64,000 nt of DNA from positions 50,847,688 to 50,911,687 of the forward strand of contig NC_135725.1 of the NCBI RefSeq assembly GCF_964656455.1, given 5' to 3'. The position numbers and the translations under genes were made by a program. The notes under the pieces were generated by a model. That model made no database searches. It saw only the letters and a program-made list of their open reading frames with translations, and had not been told where the DNA came from. Source of the DNA: Halichoerus grypus. Taxonomy: Eukaryota; Chordata; Mammalia; Carnivora; Phocidae. Of this stretch, positions 32,410-45,464 are shown piece after piece. Numbering within the stretch: the first letter of the stretch is position 1; the number at the start of each line of letters is the position of its first letter.

Positions 32410-33660
32410 GATCCACAGTGTCAAGGAACTTAAATATACCAACCCAAATAAACTAAGTATAAAAAATATTCATATGAAGTTGCTGGGCAGAAACTTTATA
32501 TAGTCATATAAACTTATTGGACATGTTATCCAATTCTCAGAATTCCACTCGTCTTATAAATGCCCTGATTTTTTAATAGGAGACAAGATAAGGTTGTGAA
32601 TTCAACTTACATTGTAACTCAGCCACTTACATGATCAAATTTAGCATTTAATTCTCAAAAGCCTCAACCCTCCAAGTTAGATAAAATAAAAGATGCTTTT
32701 AGAGCAATCAAAAGTTAGCTCTTCAGCTCTTGGCCTGTGTTGTTATCTAAGACCTGTATATAAGCTTTACAGTGCAATTAGAAAAATATATCCCACTTCA
32801 TAATTCCGTTCTGATGCCTTATTGCAAAAAAAAAAAAGTTTGGTCTTGACAGTCTTTCATAAGCACTTCATTCCAATTACAGATAAGTAATTGTTTTTGC
32901 TATTGCTTGCTACTGACTACCAAAGTGTCATTTTTCCAATAGCAAAGCAATAATGTCATTACTATCTTAACATCTTTTGAACCCATCTCAAACTCTTCTA
33001 TTTGATATTCTATTTCCCCAAAACTACTCCAAGTATAAATATATATTTGTCAGAATTTGGTCTAAAAATATTGTATGTATCCCCATTATGATTTTTTTTT
33101 TTTAAACAAAGGAAATTAAAGTCTTACGTAACTATTAGAAGGTCCAGGGGGAGCAAGATCGCAGAAGTCATTGCAAACAATCAATGCAGCACAAATACAA
33201 AGAAAACCGTAGAAGGTAGTGACAGTAATGTTGAACATATAGCTGACGACTCAAGTTCTTTACTTTTGATAGATACATGAGTATATGAAATATATTACTT
33301 TGCTCTAATGTAACAATTGTCACTTCATTCCAATACTGGGAATGCAATAGGGAAATGGTGCAAACAGTGGCAACCTAGAGGAATCACTACTCTTTTCCAG
33401 ATGATTATTTCTAAATGGAAATGTGGTTTAAGGATTGCTAGAATTTCTTGAAATTTTAGAAGATCACGCATGTGGGTGACAAAGCATTCATTCTATAGAG
33501 TAGGTGATCAAGTGCTTATCAAGAGAGATTGAGTGATAGCCATGAAAGAAATCCATCAAACTACTTTTGCTATCAATTTTAATCTTAGATTTTCCAATAA
33601 GCCAGTCTCACCCCCACTGTTCTTCCACCTCTATCAGAGCTTCCAAGGTCTACTTTATAG
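32410..33660. other. Unassigned sequence
   Basis: No repeat or gene is recognised. There are short A- and T-runs at 32825-32837 and 33091-33103. Confidence 0.35.
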
Positions 33661-33676
33661 TAACAATGAATGTCTT

Positions 33677-33878
33677 TTTTTTTTTTTTTTAAGATTTTAT
33701 TTATTTATTTGACAGAGAGAGAGATAGTGAGAGCAGGAACACAAGCAGGGGGAGTGGGAGAGGAAGAAGCAGGCTTCCTACGGAGCAGGGAGCCTGACAT
33801 GGGGCTCGATCCCAGGACCCTGGGATCATGACCTGAGCCGAAGGCAGACGCCCAACGACCGAGCCACCCAGGCGCCCC
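33677..33878 (-). mobile_element. Can-SINE copy 5
   Basis: An antisense SINE of the 'cccaggaccctgggatcatg' subtype ends GAGCCACCCAGGCGCCCC. A perfect 15-base target duplication, AACAATGAATGTCTT, lies at 33662-33676 and 33879-33893. The long T-run at its start is the complement of the A-tail. Confidence 0.95.
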
Positions 33879-33894
33879 AACAATGAATGTCTTA

Positions 33895-36475
33895 AGATGA
33901 TATGCAGCACACAATGAATAATGCATTCCACTTCTTTTCCAGTTAAGCCTATGCTTACCTATTTTGTGCATGGTTAATCAAGGCAGTTTCCACTCCCCAT
34001 GAAAAATTTCCCTAGTTTATGTAGTCTCTTCAAAGCTGAGATAGATTTGGAAAGATTTGGAAATAGTTACTAAAATTTAAAAACAAATAGCTTACTTTTT
34101 ATTAGAAATTTATATTTTCTTCTAAAGGAGTGCCTATCCTTATAGTGAGAGTTAATATTTACTGAGTTTTTGCAGGAAACAGAAACAAGAAAGGTGCTGA
34201 AAGCTATAGCTTTTGGTAGCGAGGTCATAAGGAAGTATGGTTTGAGACAGCAGATTAGCAGCAAAGGCAAGAGTCTTTTCCTGGGCACTTTTTCTTAGAC
34301 ACAGACATAAATATCTGCCTTCATCTTTTCCCCTACCACTATCATATACTCAAGCTAAAGAAGCTAAAATCATTCTTCCTAATGGAATATACTCTGGGAA
34401 TGCTGAAAACTGAAACAAAACAACCCCCAAATTACTGGAATACAAATTATTGGTCATGTTTGGCAACATCTTCAAGTTAGTCTCTTGGAATATGGGGAGA
34501 GGATAGGGAGAGGACAACATTTTGGGTTGATACAGCTGGGATTTAAGTATTTCTGATCTCAAAGAAGAGAAACCGGTGATATAGAAGTCAGGAGGCCAAG
34601 ATGACAGCTAGATGGGCTGAGGAATCAGTTTTCTAATGCAAAACCAAGTGTGTAGGACACAAGACTAGAAAGTAGTGTTGCTTATTGTCAGGAAAAGGCT
34701 AAATTTATAAGAAAAGGTACTGAAGGAGGGCAAGGTTTCAAGAACTTAATATAGCAAACAAAAGGGAAACCAGACTGTGCAATCCAATGATGGCAAGCAA
34801 ATTTCTGTAAGGTGTTTTATTCATTTACTCCCTCACTCAAAAAACAATTATTAAGCATAATCCATTGTGTTCCAAGAATGCCTGGTGTCTTGGCAGAATG
34901 AATACAAAAGATAACCCAATCCTCAGGCCAGGTGGACTGCCCGCTAGCACTTTTCCTATTTCCTTCTGTCTGTGGCATGTTCTGATCCCAAAGCCATTTG
35001 TTAAGGAAAATTTCAAACTGGCAGAATGTAGAGCTATCATTACTAAAATCGTAAAAACCAAAGAAGGAAATGTGAATACTCTTAGAAATCCCTCTTTTCC
35101 CCAAATAGGTACCCAACTGTGAGATAAGTACAATCACGTATACAAGGCACTGGAATAAAATTAGCTTACACAAGATAGACAAAACAAGGGAATTCAGTTC
35201 CATTCTATTCCATCCCCTAATTTGATAGATCAGTAGAAAAGTGAGATCAGTATGCCAAAAATGGGCTCTGGGTCTTCATTAATGAAATGTTTGCATTCTC
35301 TAAATCAGGAAGCCATCTGCAGTGCAGATAAAAACTTGGGGATGAGTCCTTAATTCCTGATTTTAAGGATTCCTTTTCTCTTTGAATTCTGTTTCAGTTG
35401 ACAGCTTAACTTTGGATGTCACTCCTGCTTTAAAATTATCTCTCAGATTTTCCGCTTAAGTAAATTGGACTGAAACTTAATTTCTATTCAATAAGAGATA
35501 AGTAATAATTAAACAGATTCTCAGTGTATAAACTTTGAGAAAAAAATATAACTTTTGAGCACACACATGCACATATAAGCCAATCACTTTAAATTTACTA
35601 AGAAATCCTTTAACAAATAATTGCTTCTGCTCTGTCAATACTGTAACGACTCAAAAAGTTGAGAAATTATCCCAAACGTCTCACATCCAAACTGGAGGAA
35701 CTTGGTTTGAACTGCATGTATGATAAATAACAGAAAATAAAAAAAACATAATAATAATAAAAGTAATAATAATAATGTGTTCTATAAATGACTAATATTA
35801 TTATTCATTCTGCTGGTATTACCATATTATTAGCTTATTTACTTTAAAGAGATTTTATACAGATGCTCATTTGGAACAATATTGAGAAAATTTCAAGTTA
35901 TTATGAATTTAAAGAACTATGACTTACATTAAATATTAAATTTATTTTAAACAGTATTCACATTATTTGGTAATTTAACCCTACCCAAAGTGCAAATCTA
36001 TGTGGCAATTTAGCTACTATCATTAATTCTTTATGAATTAGCTGTGACTATCTGCTTTGCTCAGGAAGGCTCTTATACATCTAATTAGAGCTAATAGCAA
36101 ATGCCTTTAAAATGTTCAAATTGAAACAAAAAATATGACAGCAGTTATTCTTATCAGGAAAATGTGCAGACTCTGAGGCGTCTTATTAAAGGAGATAATA
36201 TAGCAGTCAGTTTAAAGATGCCAAGGAGTCTATTTATTTTGTATGTGTGATTATTTTTTCATTCTATGTACCTGTGCAAACCAGCACCTTCAAAATTCCC
36301 CTACGCTTCTAAACAAGGAGGTGAACTGGGAATTTCTAACCCTGAATTGAAAAGAAAGGAATAATAGGAATGGAGGGAGAAAAAAGGTGGGGGGGAGGGG
36401 AGAAAAAGACAACTCATACCAAACAAAGTAAATAATCTGTTCTTAAAAGAAGTTGGTTCATCCATTTATTATTTT
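33895..36475. other. Unassigned sequence; short LINE-2 trace and (AAT)n
   Basis: No gene is recognised, although a 128-codon minus-strand frame (34817-35203) and overlapping frames exist; these have no recognisable domain. A weak antisense LINE-2 end is possible at 34818-34880. An (AAT)n tract is at about 35737-35777. The stretch 35990-36300 has low repeat content and several TAATTA/ATTAG words, and may be conserved noncoding DNA. Confidence 0.35.
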
Positions 36476-36479
36476 TTTT

Positions 36480-36870
36480 TCAGGAAATATATTTTAAGGG
36501 GTGCCTAGAGTGTTTCAGTTATTGTGACAACCATCGGGAATACTTTCATGTGAAGATATTGTTTCTGCTCAAAGGAGCTCATGATTAAATGGGGAGACAG
36601 ACCCGAATATAGTGGGGAGATTGTGAAGGCTGCTGTGTACAGGGGCTACAAAGGGCACATGGGGGCAGTGCAGGTGTGTCTGCCTGGGGAATTCAGACAA
36701 ATATATATTTATAATCCATATATTTATGGAGTATATAACATATGAGATGTCTCTTGCAGCATAAAGAGGAGGAGCACATCAAGTCAATAGAGGGAAAATA
36801 GGGGCGTTGCCAGCAGAAGGGTAAGCCTATGCAAAAGCATAGAAAGAGATGCTGAGTTATAGATGTTTGT
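36480..36870 (-). repeat. LINE-2, antisense
   Basis: The words 'ctgctcaaaggagctcatga', 'aaatggggagacagacccga', 'attgtgaaggctgctgtgta', 'cagcagaagggtaagcctat' and 'gcaaaagcatagaaagagat' follow the antisense LINE-2 (catggagcttac, gggggagacagac, cagaggaacagcatgtgcaaagg). Confidence 0.6.
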
Positions 36871-36879
36871 TATGACATG

Positions 36880-37385
36880 AGGGCAGGCTCCATTTAAACA
36901 ATGGTCAGTTTCTGGTTATTGTTATCACCACTTGGAGGGTAGGCTTTTTGTTCCCTGAAAGCGTAGTGCTCCTAACCCATGACAGTTTAAGTGAAATGAA
37001 ATCCAGACAGCCATCAAGTGCCAAAAAATTGCCATGGCTCCATTAGTGGTATAATGGGTCCTGTGTATGTTGCCCAGGTCCCCGAGCTCAGTGAGAGGCC
37101 CAATCACCTGCCATAGGAAGGAATATATCCATAGGTGGAGTCGTGTGAGTCCCAGAGTGAAGAGCAGGCAACGGTTCACATCATGGACAAGCAGTGCAAG
37201 CTGGGTCTTGCTCATGAGCCACAGAGCAGGAGCATAGCTGAGCAGACTGTGAAACTGTTAGGTGTCTGGGGTGTTGGCCTATGCCTTCCCAGCTTCTTAA
37301 AGGAAAAGGGGAAAATGAATTTTAGATGGAACCACACAAAATTACCAATATTTGATCTTTTTTGATCTATAAAAAGAGCAGTTTC
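36880..37385. other. Unassigned sequence
   Basis: Neither a repeat nor a gene is clearly recognised. Open frames at 36925-37215 (minus) and 37135-37365 (plus) have no recognisable domain. Confidence 0.3.
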
Positions 37386-37387
37386 AT

Positions 37388-37560
37388 ATGGTTTAATCTA
37401 ATACTTGCTGAGTGCTTACCTGGGACCTGTCAGTTCTGGGTAAGGCTCTAGATATACTATCTAACTTAAGACTTGCAAGCACCCCACAAGATAAATCTCC
37501 ATTCTACAGAGAGGAAACCCAAGATCAAAGTCCTGGGTGACAAACCACAAGAGAGAAAGT
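37388..37560 (-). repeat. MIR, antisense
   Basis: The words 'acttgctgagtgcttacctg', 'gtaaggctctagatatacta', 'agcaccccacaagataaatc' and 'ccattctacagagaggaaac' are an antisense MIR (attgagcgcttactatgtgcc, ccattttacagatgaggaaac). Confidence 0.7.
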
Positions 37561-37823
37561 TACCAAGTAAATAAATAGCTTCCTCTTTGGTTCCAAAACT
37601 GGAGAATTTTGCCAGCATCTTAATCTGTACACTGAGCAGTTCAAGTACACAACAACCACTCTGAAATCAGGTAGCAAAAAGGATATGGCTGACATCAAGA
37701 GAGCTAGTGAGCCAGGACCTAAACCTCAAATCCACAGGATTTGCTTCTTTATTATTCTCTCTGCTTCTGCTCTCTACCATCCATCTATCCTTATTCTTAT
37801 CTCCTGTCATCATCTTCTATTTC

Positions 37824-38026
37824 TTTTTTTGTTTGTTTTTTGAGAAAGATAGAGAGAGCATGCAAGCAGGATGGGAGGGGCAGAAGGAAAGAGAGAGAGA
37901 ATCCCAAGAAGGCTCCATGCCCAGTGCACACCCGACACAGAGCTCCATCTCATAACCCTGAGATCATGACCTGAGCCGAAATCAAGGCCTGGCTGCTTAA
38001 CCAACTGAGCCACCGAGGTGCCCCAT
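37824..38026 (-). mobile_element. Can-SINE copy 6, older subtype
   Basis: An antisense SINE ends AACTGAGCCACCGAGGTGCCCC. It lacks the TTTATTTATTT tail block (replaced by TTTTTTTGTTTGTTTTTTGAG) and has the variant 'cataaccctgagatcatgac' and 'aaatcaaggcctggctgctt'. This looks like an older carnivore-wide subtype. The target duplication ATCATCTTCTATTTC is still perfect at 37809-37823 and 38027-38041. Confidence 0.9.
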
Positions 38027-38044
38027 ATCATCTTCTATTTCATT

Positions 38045-41000
38045 TACCCTCCTTCCCTCACTCCTTTCCAACCTCCGTCTCCCTTGTTGTGCAATCATGA
38101 AGAAATAGGTACAATAAAGGTTGGAATAGCACAGGTGAGACTATGCAGCAATTAGTTACATTCTGTAGACTTACATTTACCACATGGAAAACCATTCAGG
38201 CTTTATTAAACGAAAAATAAAAATTTAAAATGAAGTTAGGGTAGTTGACAAACTGTCTATCTGGCTGGCTATTTTGCCAGGGAAAATGGCTGAAATGGTA
38301 ATTCTGACAGCCAGGTCTGAGAAGAAAGATGCTTCTGCTAATCTGATTGTTTTCTTTAGCTTTCTCCTGTTATTTTTATTAGTAATAAACCCAAAGCCTA
38401 ATACCATTATTTTCAGATCATCTAATTTTACAGCCTTATTTCCAAAAGCAACATCTCCTCAGAAATATAGTTGGTTCCAAAGGCAGCATTTTCAATAACA
38501 TCTTCCCATGCAATGTTCCTTATTTTGAAGAACTATGCTCCTTTGTTAAATAATATTTTAAGATGTCTTAATTATCTTAAAACCAAAAACAATAGTAATG
38601 ACCAGTTTTTGTTTAGTGCCAAAAAGAATCGCTTCCAGTATTGAAAAAAAAAAATGACTGTATTTTCTCTCTTCCTCTCCTGTTCCTCCCCACCAGCGAA
38701 AATAACTTCCCTTCACGTCGTTCATTTGGATCCTTGGCCCTTTCTGAAAAGAAGAGGCTAGATATGGTTTATAAACCCAGTCAGCACAATGATTTCCGGA
38801 ATAGAACCATGAGCCCTGCCCATTCAGGCATCACTACCTTTTTTTAACAAGCTATCGATTTCCCCAAGAAAGTAGAGATAGAGATCAAAATGCATCTAAG
38901 AAAATGAAGAAAGCAGAAGGAAATAAACTGGAAAGAAAAGTGAACCTAGGACAGTATTAACATTCTTAGAATAATAGACCCAGGAAGGACCATCAGAGGT
39001 CACAGCATACTAAGATGTCTTTTACGTCAACAAATATTCCATAGTAGCCACTCCTACCATGTGTCCTGGTTCATATATTGTCGCTGTAATGCCCTATTCT
39101 ATCCTTGGCCTTAGCATAAACAATTCTTACTTTCCCTGACCCGTCAATGATTAACAATATAACTTGGTGAATTTGGTGGCTTTTATTCACGAAGGAGAAA
39201 ACCTTCCCTTTGTCCCTTTATGATGTAAACATAGAATGTGGGAGAATCTGATCAGTCTGTCCCAATGTCAACCCTCCACAAAGTGTCCCTCCATTGGCTT
39301 GCACTCATCTGACCATCCAGGGTTAGGCTGATGAATCAGGCTGCCAAGTTTTACCATGATCCCTTCCTTCATAGAAGAGAACTCTCCCTCTTCAGCAGCA
39401 GCACACAGAGGATTAGTGTACAGATCCTCTGATCTTTAGTCCTGTCTACTATTCACACATCATCTTTGGGCTAATCCTGAAATCTTACTGCAACTCACTT
39501 CTTTGGTGAATGAAAGAAATAATATGTGGAGCCCATGGGGTGAGCTGCCATTCCTCACTAGAAAAGCTGCTCTCTTTTCTGAGCTAAAAAAGAATTTGAT
39601 CATACTTTTGAAACATTAGCCTTTCATGGGCATTTCACACTAAACATCATAATATTTTAGTAATTTAAGATTCTCTACAACCTAAAACCCTATAAAATAT
39701 AACATGGCTTTAAATTGAGATCCCCAGATTTTCTGAAATGTAACATTATTTCATTCATTATGCTTTAATGTCATATTTATATCATTATGATTTCACTGAG
39801 ATCAATGTGCTATGTAAGAATAAATCACATATTCATTTATCTATTATCTATTTAATCTATACTTCATTTTGAGAAAAAGCACTTATGATGAATAACTAGC
39901 TAATGTAAATATGCATTCAGGCAAACATTACATCATGGAAAATGGTTTTGGATGTTTACGAAAAAGTCCTTGTATTCTTTGCATGTTAGCCTTTAAATAG
40001 GATTTGAAAGAGTTATCCCTATTTGTATGTCATAGCATCTGGAAAAATTCATCATGTAGTGTTCAAGTCACTATTAACTTCAACATAATACATATTAACC
40101 AGCTAGAAATTCCATGAAATATACTATACAAGATAATTCAAGGGAAATGCTTGAACATACAGCTGTATTCCTACCTTGGGGCTTTTTAATATCTTATAAA
40201 TAACAAGTATGAATTACTTAAATCCCTCAACAGACATACAACTTTATAATGGTACACTTGTCATGCATTATCCTTCATGCAATTCTCATCATCACCTAAT
40301 TAGGATGGTTTCCATTCATATCAATCATATATTTTTAAAATTAATTTATTGCATCAGAAAAATTTTCTTGTCCCATTACACTTATAATTCACAAGCTATT
40401 AGAAGAATTGATATGGAAGAGAGGAGTCCAAGTATATTTATTCTATCCAACATTGTTTTCAGAGACTCTAGAATTCTATGTTTTCCTTTAAATATTTCTA
40501 GTATGTGCTTGCTATAGGATTTCCTTCAAGGCTCAGGATGAGAATGCCTACTGAATACTAATATTCAAACCTGGCTCACGGTGCTTAAACTCCCTCCACC
40601 CCACCACACCCCCAAAGACTCCCAGCAAACCTCCCAGAAGAACACCTATTTTCCTCAGAAATCTCTCAAGATCCTTTCCTATTCAAATCATTTAGCTTTG
40701 TCCTAGTGTGTCTGGTTTCTGTTTTATACCATTGACCATCCATAATACTAATAATATAATAATAGCATATTTACATGTCAGGAAATATAAGGTTTCTAAA
40801 AGTTTTATTCGTGATCATTTCACCTTGAGATATAAGTAAACAAAAACAAATACCAGGTTTGTTCACTAATCCTAAGAATTACAAGAAAGCAAAAGGAACA
40901 ATCTAATTAATAGACATTGAAAAAATAGTTAGTTCTAGTTTGACAAAACTTTGCATTCCCAATAAAAATAGATCTCCATATCTAATGAATGGGTCTTAAG

Positions 41001-41375
41001 GGGAAAATTAATCGATTACACCACATTCAAGCTTCTGGTGTATCAACCTTGCTGACCAGCAAGGAATAGGTCTGTTGCCTAGTGACAGGAACAGAGGGAA
41101 AAAATGCTAGAAGACTAAATCTTCATCATAGGGTGGCACTGTAGTGCTGAAATACTGTTTGTTTAGAAAATGTCTTTTGAGGTAACTTGGCATCTTGTCT
41201 TCCCTTGGAAGAAATAGGTTTGGGAACTAGCAACAAGAGCTCCCTACCATGCAATGTTCTACAGACTGCGCAGTGCCTAGCTCTAGGGAGCACCATTCAC
41301 ATCATAACCTAGAGTTGTGCCTGACCTGCACAGCGGTACCCAGTGATACTGCTGGCACTCCCACTGCACAGGAAG
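38045..41375. other. Long unassigned stretch
   Basis: About 3.3 kb hold no repeat or gene that I recognise. A plus-strand frame at 38641-38847 is preceded by a pyrimidine tract and CCACCAG (38683-38697), which resembles a splice acceptor, but there is no matching donor and no recognised protein. AT content is high at 39600-40550. Confidence 0.35.
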
Positions 41376-41393
41376 GTCAATGGCATCATCCCA

Positions 41394-41584
41394 GGGTGCC
41401 TGGGTGACTCAGTCAGTTAAGCATCTGCCTTCAGCTCAGGTGGTGATCTTGGGTCCTGGGATCGAGCCCCACATTGGGCTCCCTGCTCAGCGGGGAGTCT
41501 GATTCTCCCTCCCCCTTTGCCCCTCCCCCTGCTCATGCTCTCTCTTTTTCTCTCTCTCAAATAAAGATAAAATCTCTTTAAAAA
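41394..41584 (+). mobile_element. Can-SINE copy 7
   Basis: The head GGGTGCCTGGGTGACTCAG is followed by 'gggatcgagccccacattgg', the 'ctcagcggggagtctgattc' segment and a CAAATAAAGATAAAATCTCT tail. The target duplication AATGGCATCATCCCA is perfect at 41379-41393 and 41585-41599. Confidence 0.95.
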
Positions 41585-41874
41585 AATGGCATCATCCCAA
41601 TTGCAAGATTTATCTAACCTGAGAAAGAGCACTGTGACCAGAAAACATCCTATGCTGAGACCAAGAGGGGATGACAGGGGGAAAGATGAATGGTTGTATT
41701 CAACCCAGCAATAGGCTGTTATTGTTTTTGTTGTTGTAAGTGTCCAGTTACTATGAAGTGTTTTCAGTGAATTAAGATCAAACATGTTCTCCTGCCCTTA
41801 ATTTTAAAATTAATTTAGAGGCCAAATGGAAGTTATTTCCCGGTATGATTTCACTCAATTCTTTTTTTTAAGAA

Positions 41875-42020
41875 GGTGGTTTTATTACCTCTAATTTTAC
41901 AAAGAAGAGAATTCTGTAAAGAGAGCTTAATGATTGTTTTCCAAATGGTGTCCAACTCCAGAGCTGGGATTTGAATCCAAGAACACCCAATTCCAAAGTG
42001 ATTGTTTTTAAGTACTGCTC
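41875..42020 (-). repeat. MIR, antisense
   Basis: The words 'attacctctaattttacaaa', 'gaagagaattctgtaaagag' and 'gagctgggatttgaatccaa' with 'caattccaaagtgattgttt' form an antisense MIR. Confidence 0.7.
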
Positions 42021-42024
42021 ATTT

Positions 42025-45000
42025 CTTCTTTTTAACCAAATTTACATGGGTCTTGAACCCATGCCTGGAATGGAATTCAGAATGAACTTTTTGAAGTCAC
42101 ACGGTAAAGGGTGTGACTAATGGAAGTGTGTTTCAATTTCTCTAGCTTTCTCACCTTTAATTAAATGTTTTCCCAGAATCATCACATGAAACTTAATCAA
42201 AACAAAGTGCCAAAATAAGTTTTTGAGCTACTCTACATCATGTATTAGCATATTCTTTTATGGGGCCTGTGTTCTACTGGAACAGCATTTCAAATTAATT
42301 CAAAATATTTTTGCCCAAAATATTTAGACATTTTGCTGTCTTTTTTTTTAAACCAAGGTTAATGTTATATTTGCTTTTAGTACTTAAAAAATAACAACAT
42401 CACACATAGGTGAATGTCAATTTAAATAAGAATTCCAAAGTTTGATTTCTTTTATGCTTGGCCAAATTATCCTGGAATTCCAGATCATATAGCATAGGTA
42501 TAAGTTTGGAATAATGAAAGATTACAGCAGAGCATGCAAATGTATAAAAAGAAACACTGCCACTCTAATAACATTTTGATATAACCTAGCTTGCATACAG
42601 GAACATCTACACTGTCAAATGAGGCTCATGTTAACCAGAGATCTTACCAAATATAAACTGCAGTAATAAATTCAAGGATACAGGCAAATAAGAGGAAAAG
42701 ACAAAGCAGACAGAGTTCTGGGGACATCAAGGGTGGCTCCCCAAGCCCTTTCTTTCTACACTGGCGCATGCTCTCTGGCACAGAACAATAGCTGAGTTCT
42801 ACTAAGGTTTTGTGAGATTTCTCCCACAGCAGGGAGCATTTAAGATATAAAAAATTTCCATTTTATACCCAGAGAATTATATAGCGTAAGTGACATTCTC
42901 AAGGGAACCATGTAACATAGATTAGAGGCTTATTTACTGTAAGTAATTCTTTAACCATGAACATCCTGCTAAGGGCATTCTGCAGATAAGAAGCTTTCCT
43001 CATAGCAAATGGTATCCATTTATTTACCCAGAGGTCCAGTTGGTGAGATTAGACCAAATCACCTGCTCTTTCCTTTCTCTCTGGTAAAAAGAATGGATAA
43101 AGAGCAGGAGAGCTGCTGTAACAGCTTCCTCCCACCTTATTTAGTAAGGTGCAAGTCTATTTTCCCCCTCCTGTTTTTGCTGTCTTTCTCTTTATTTCCC
43201 AGGGTACATGGTATCCAGAAGTAGCCAGCCGAAGCGGTTCTGTCTACAAGTCACTTTGGAGCAGATTTCCTTTGTTTTTGCGAGAATTATGAGTGGTCTC
43301 TCTAATCATGAAACTATAATGCAATTATCAATATTCTGAGTAAAGATATAAGGAAACCATTATTTTAAGTCCTATTAAGGTGTTGGGACAACTTAGCCAA
43401 GTTGCACCGATTACCTTAAAGAAGGGGAAAAGGTCCATCTTTTCTTTTGTAGTGAGAGTATCTCTGAAGAAACGAGAGCAAGTCTAAGGAAAGGAATCTT
43501 CAAGAAGGCACTCATCAAGAGAACAGTGAGGACATACGTTTTTATTTCAATATGTGGCAGAAGTGAGACTTTTCTTTTGACCAAAGCATACTAGCACCAT
43601 GGGAGTGCTCTGGGAATAATGACCATGCACATGAAAATAAAAGGCAAAATGCATTTATAGAATCCCACTCTAATGGAGGTAGGAGACAACAGTAGCTATA
43701 ATAACAATGAAAGAGAGATCCTCTCTTGCTTTTCTGCTGGATATTGAACAGCAGTGTTATTGTGCCCTGATAATTTCTTCAGGAAAAAGTAACAGCATCA
43801 AATTGTACAAATATTAAATTAAAAGCAGTGGCAGCAGCTGCAGAGTCTCTCTCTATAAGGCACTGGCAAAGGACTGTCCTTTGCACATGTCAGAGCAGAG
43901 TGATATGAGGATCCTTGAATTTCAGAAGATGCACCTGAGTCTCAGAACAAGGCAGAAGGGGCAACAAAGATTGCCTTTCAGCATGACCAGGCTGTGGAGA
44001 ACCGGCAGTGGTGGTTGAGAGGACAAGACCTATAATTGCATCATGGGGCCAGCCATGCCTGCTGATGTTCTGGGCTGTATCTGCCAGATGCTTCAGCAGC
44101 AGCACCCCATCCTGATAGCATGGAATCAGCATGCAGGTGGCGATGGTTGAGTCTTTCAGTCTTCAGGGTGCAGGCTTGAGTTTGACAACAGCTGGACAAG
44201 CATTCAGTCCAGGCTGATTTGGGCAGGAAAGAAAAAAAAAGGAAGGAAGGAAGAGAAAGAAAAAGAGACGGATGACAGAAAGGGGCAGATACTTTGGGAG
44301 GAAAAATTCTGGGACAGATAAAAAGGTTTTCCTGTACTGACCAACGTGTGAATAAGAAACATAACCTTATCTTTTTGCCCAGATAGGGCTATCCCATACA
44401 GTTGTGCAGATTTTGCAAATGTGAATGCCCCTCCTCAAAACGTACAATACCAGGGCAATTCCAGATTGGCAAATCTGATCTTATCGATCTTATCTAGATG
44501 CAGAAAAAGAAAACATTGAGTATCCCATAATCACATCAACAGGGATTAATGTAACTTGATTCAGTGAAATTTATTATTTATCTATCCAAATCTGTACCTT
44601 AGCATAAGTTAACTAAGAAAAGAGGGAGTCCTGACTTCCAGCCAGATGACTTACCATGTTTAACTAAACAAGAGACTCAGTGAATTGTATAACATAACTG
44701 TATTTGTTCTGCTGTTATGAAGGGAAAGTTCCAAAGACCAGTCCAGTCTACCCAGACTTTGTTGTATTTGCACTGTGCTTGGTATCAGTCTGGGCAGTAA
44801 GGTCAATGTGGATATACTATTAGTTTATCAACTAAACCACATTAAAATCCACATTTATCTTAGCTATCAATCTTCATGTTCATTTTAAAACATTTTATTT
44901 GTTGTATTAGATATATTATGTCATTACCAAAATGTTCACTGTTCTGATTGATGAAGGGAAAACATGCTGATTCTGCTATGTACTCAACACTCCTACTCCA

Positions 45001-45210
45001 GCTAGTGACCACTGACTGAAAGGAGGCACTATGAGTGAGTGAATCCTACTGCATGAATCCTCTGCCATGTTTTCACATCTTCCTCTTTCCCTTCTCTCTA
45101 AATATGCAAAAGTCCCCATCAATATTCTCCACTATTAATAAACTTTAATCTATACAAATTAATATTAAAATAAAATGTGATAAGGTGTGCTGACAAGCAG
45201 AAACACATTA
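42025..45210. other. Long unassigned stretch
   Basis: About 3.2 kb hold no repeat or gene that I can name. An 80-codon minus-strand frame (43890-44132) lies in a GC-richer patch (43830-44210) but has no recognised domain. A purine-rich tract occurs at 44228-44268. Confidence 0.35.
44228..44268. repeat. Purine-rich GGAA/GAAA tract
   Basis: The plus strand is almost pure A and G for about 40 bases, with three GGAA units and A-runs. Confidence 0.8.
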
Positions 45211-45229
45211 AAATCCTTCCCCATTCTTT

Positions 45230-45242
45230 TTTTTAAAGATAT

Positions 45243-45277
<35 letters not shown>

Positions 45278-45449
45278 TTTGAGAGAGAGAGTGAGTGAGA
45301 GAGCACAAGCAGGGGTAGGGGTAGAGGGAGAGGGAGAAGCAGGCTCTCCACTGAGCAGGGTGCCCGACACAGGTCACAATCCCAGGACCCTGGGATCATG
45401 ACCTGAGCCAAAGGCAGACGCTTAACCTACTGAGCCACCCAGGAGCCCG
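45230..45449 (-). mobile_element. Can-SINE copy 8 with expanded (ATTT)n tail
   Basis: An antisense SINE ends TGAGCCACCCAGGAGCCCG. Its tail complement is an uninterrupted run of about ten ATTT units (45240-45281), compared with two or three in the other copies. The target duplication CCTTCCCCATTCTTT is perfect at 45215-45229 and 45450-45464. Confidence 0.95.
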
Positions 45450-45464
45450 CCTTCCCCATTCTTT

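Noticed and set aside
34817..35203. 128-codon minus-strand frame, with overlapping frames on both strands
   Set aside because: No recognised family and no exon signals; frames of this length occur by chance in 64 kb.
38641..38847. Frame preceded by a pyrimidine tract and CCACCAG as a possible exon
   Set aside because: No donor site, no recognised protein, and starts in an A-run; one acceptor-like word is expected by chance in this much sequence.
43890..44132. 80-codon minus-strand frame in a GC-richer patch as a possible gene or retrocopy
   Set aside because: No recognisable domain, no poly-A signal or tail in place, no splice context.
45240..45281. Regular ATTT repeat as a CRISPR-like or satellite array
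   Set aside because: It is the simple-sequence tail of a SINE; there are no spacers or higher-order units.
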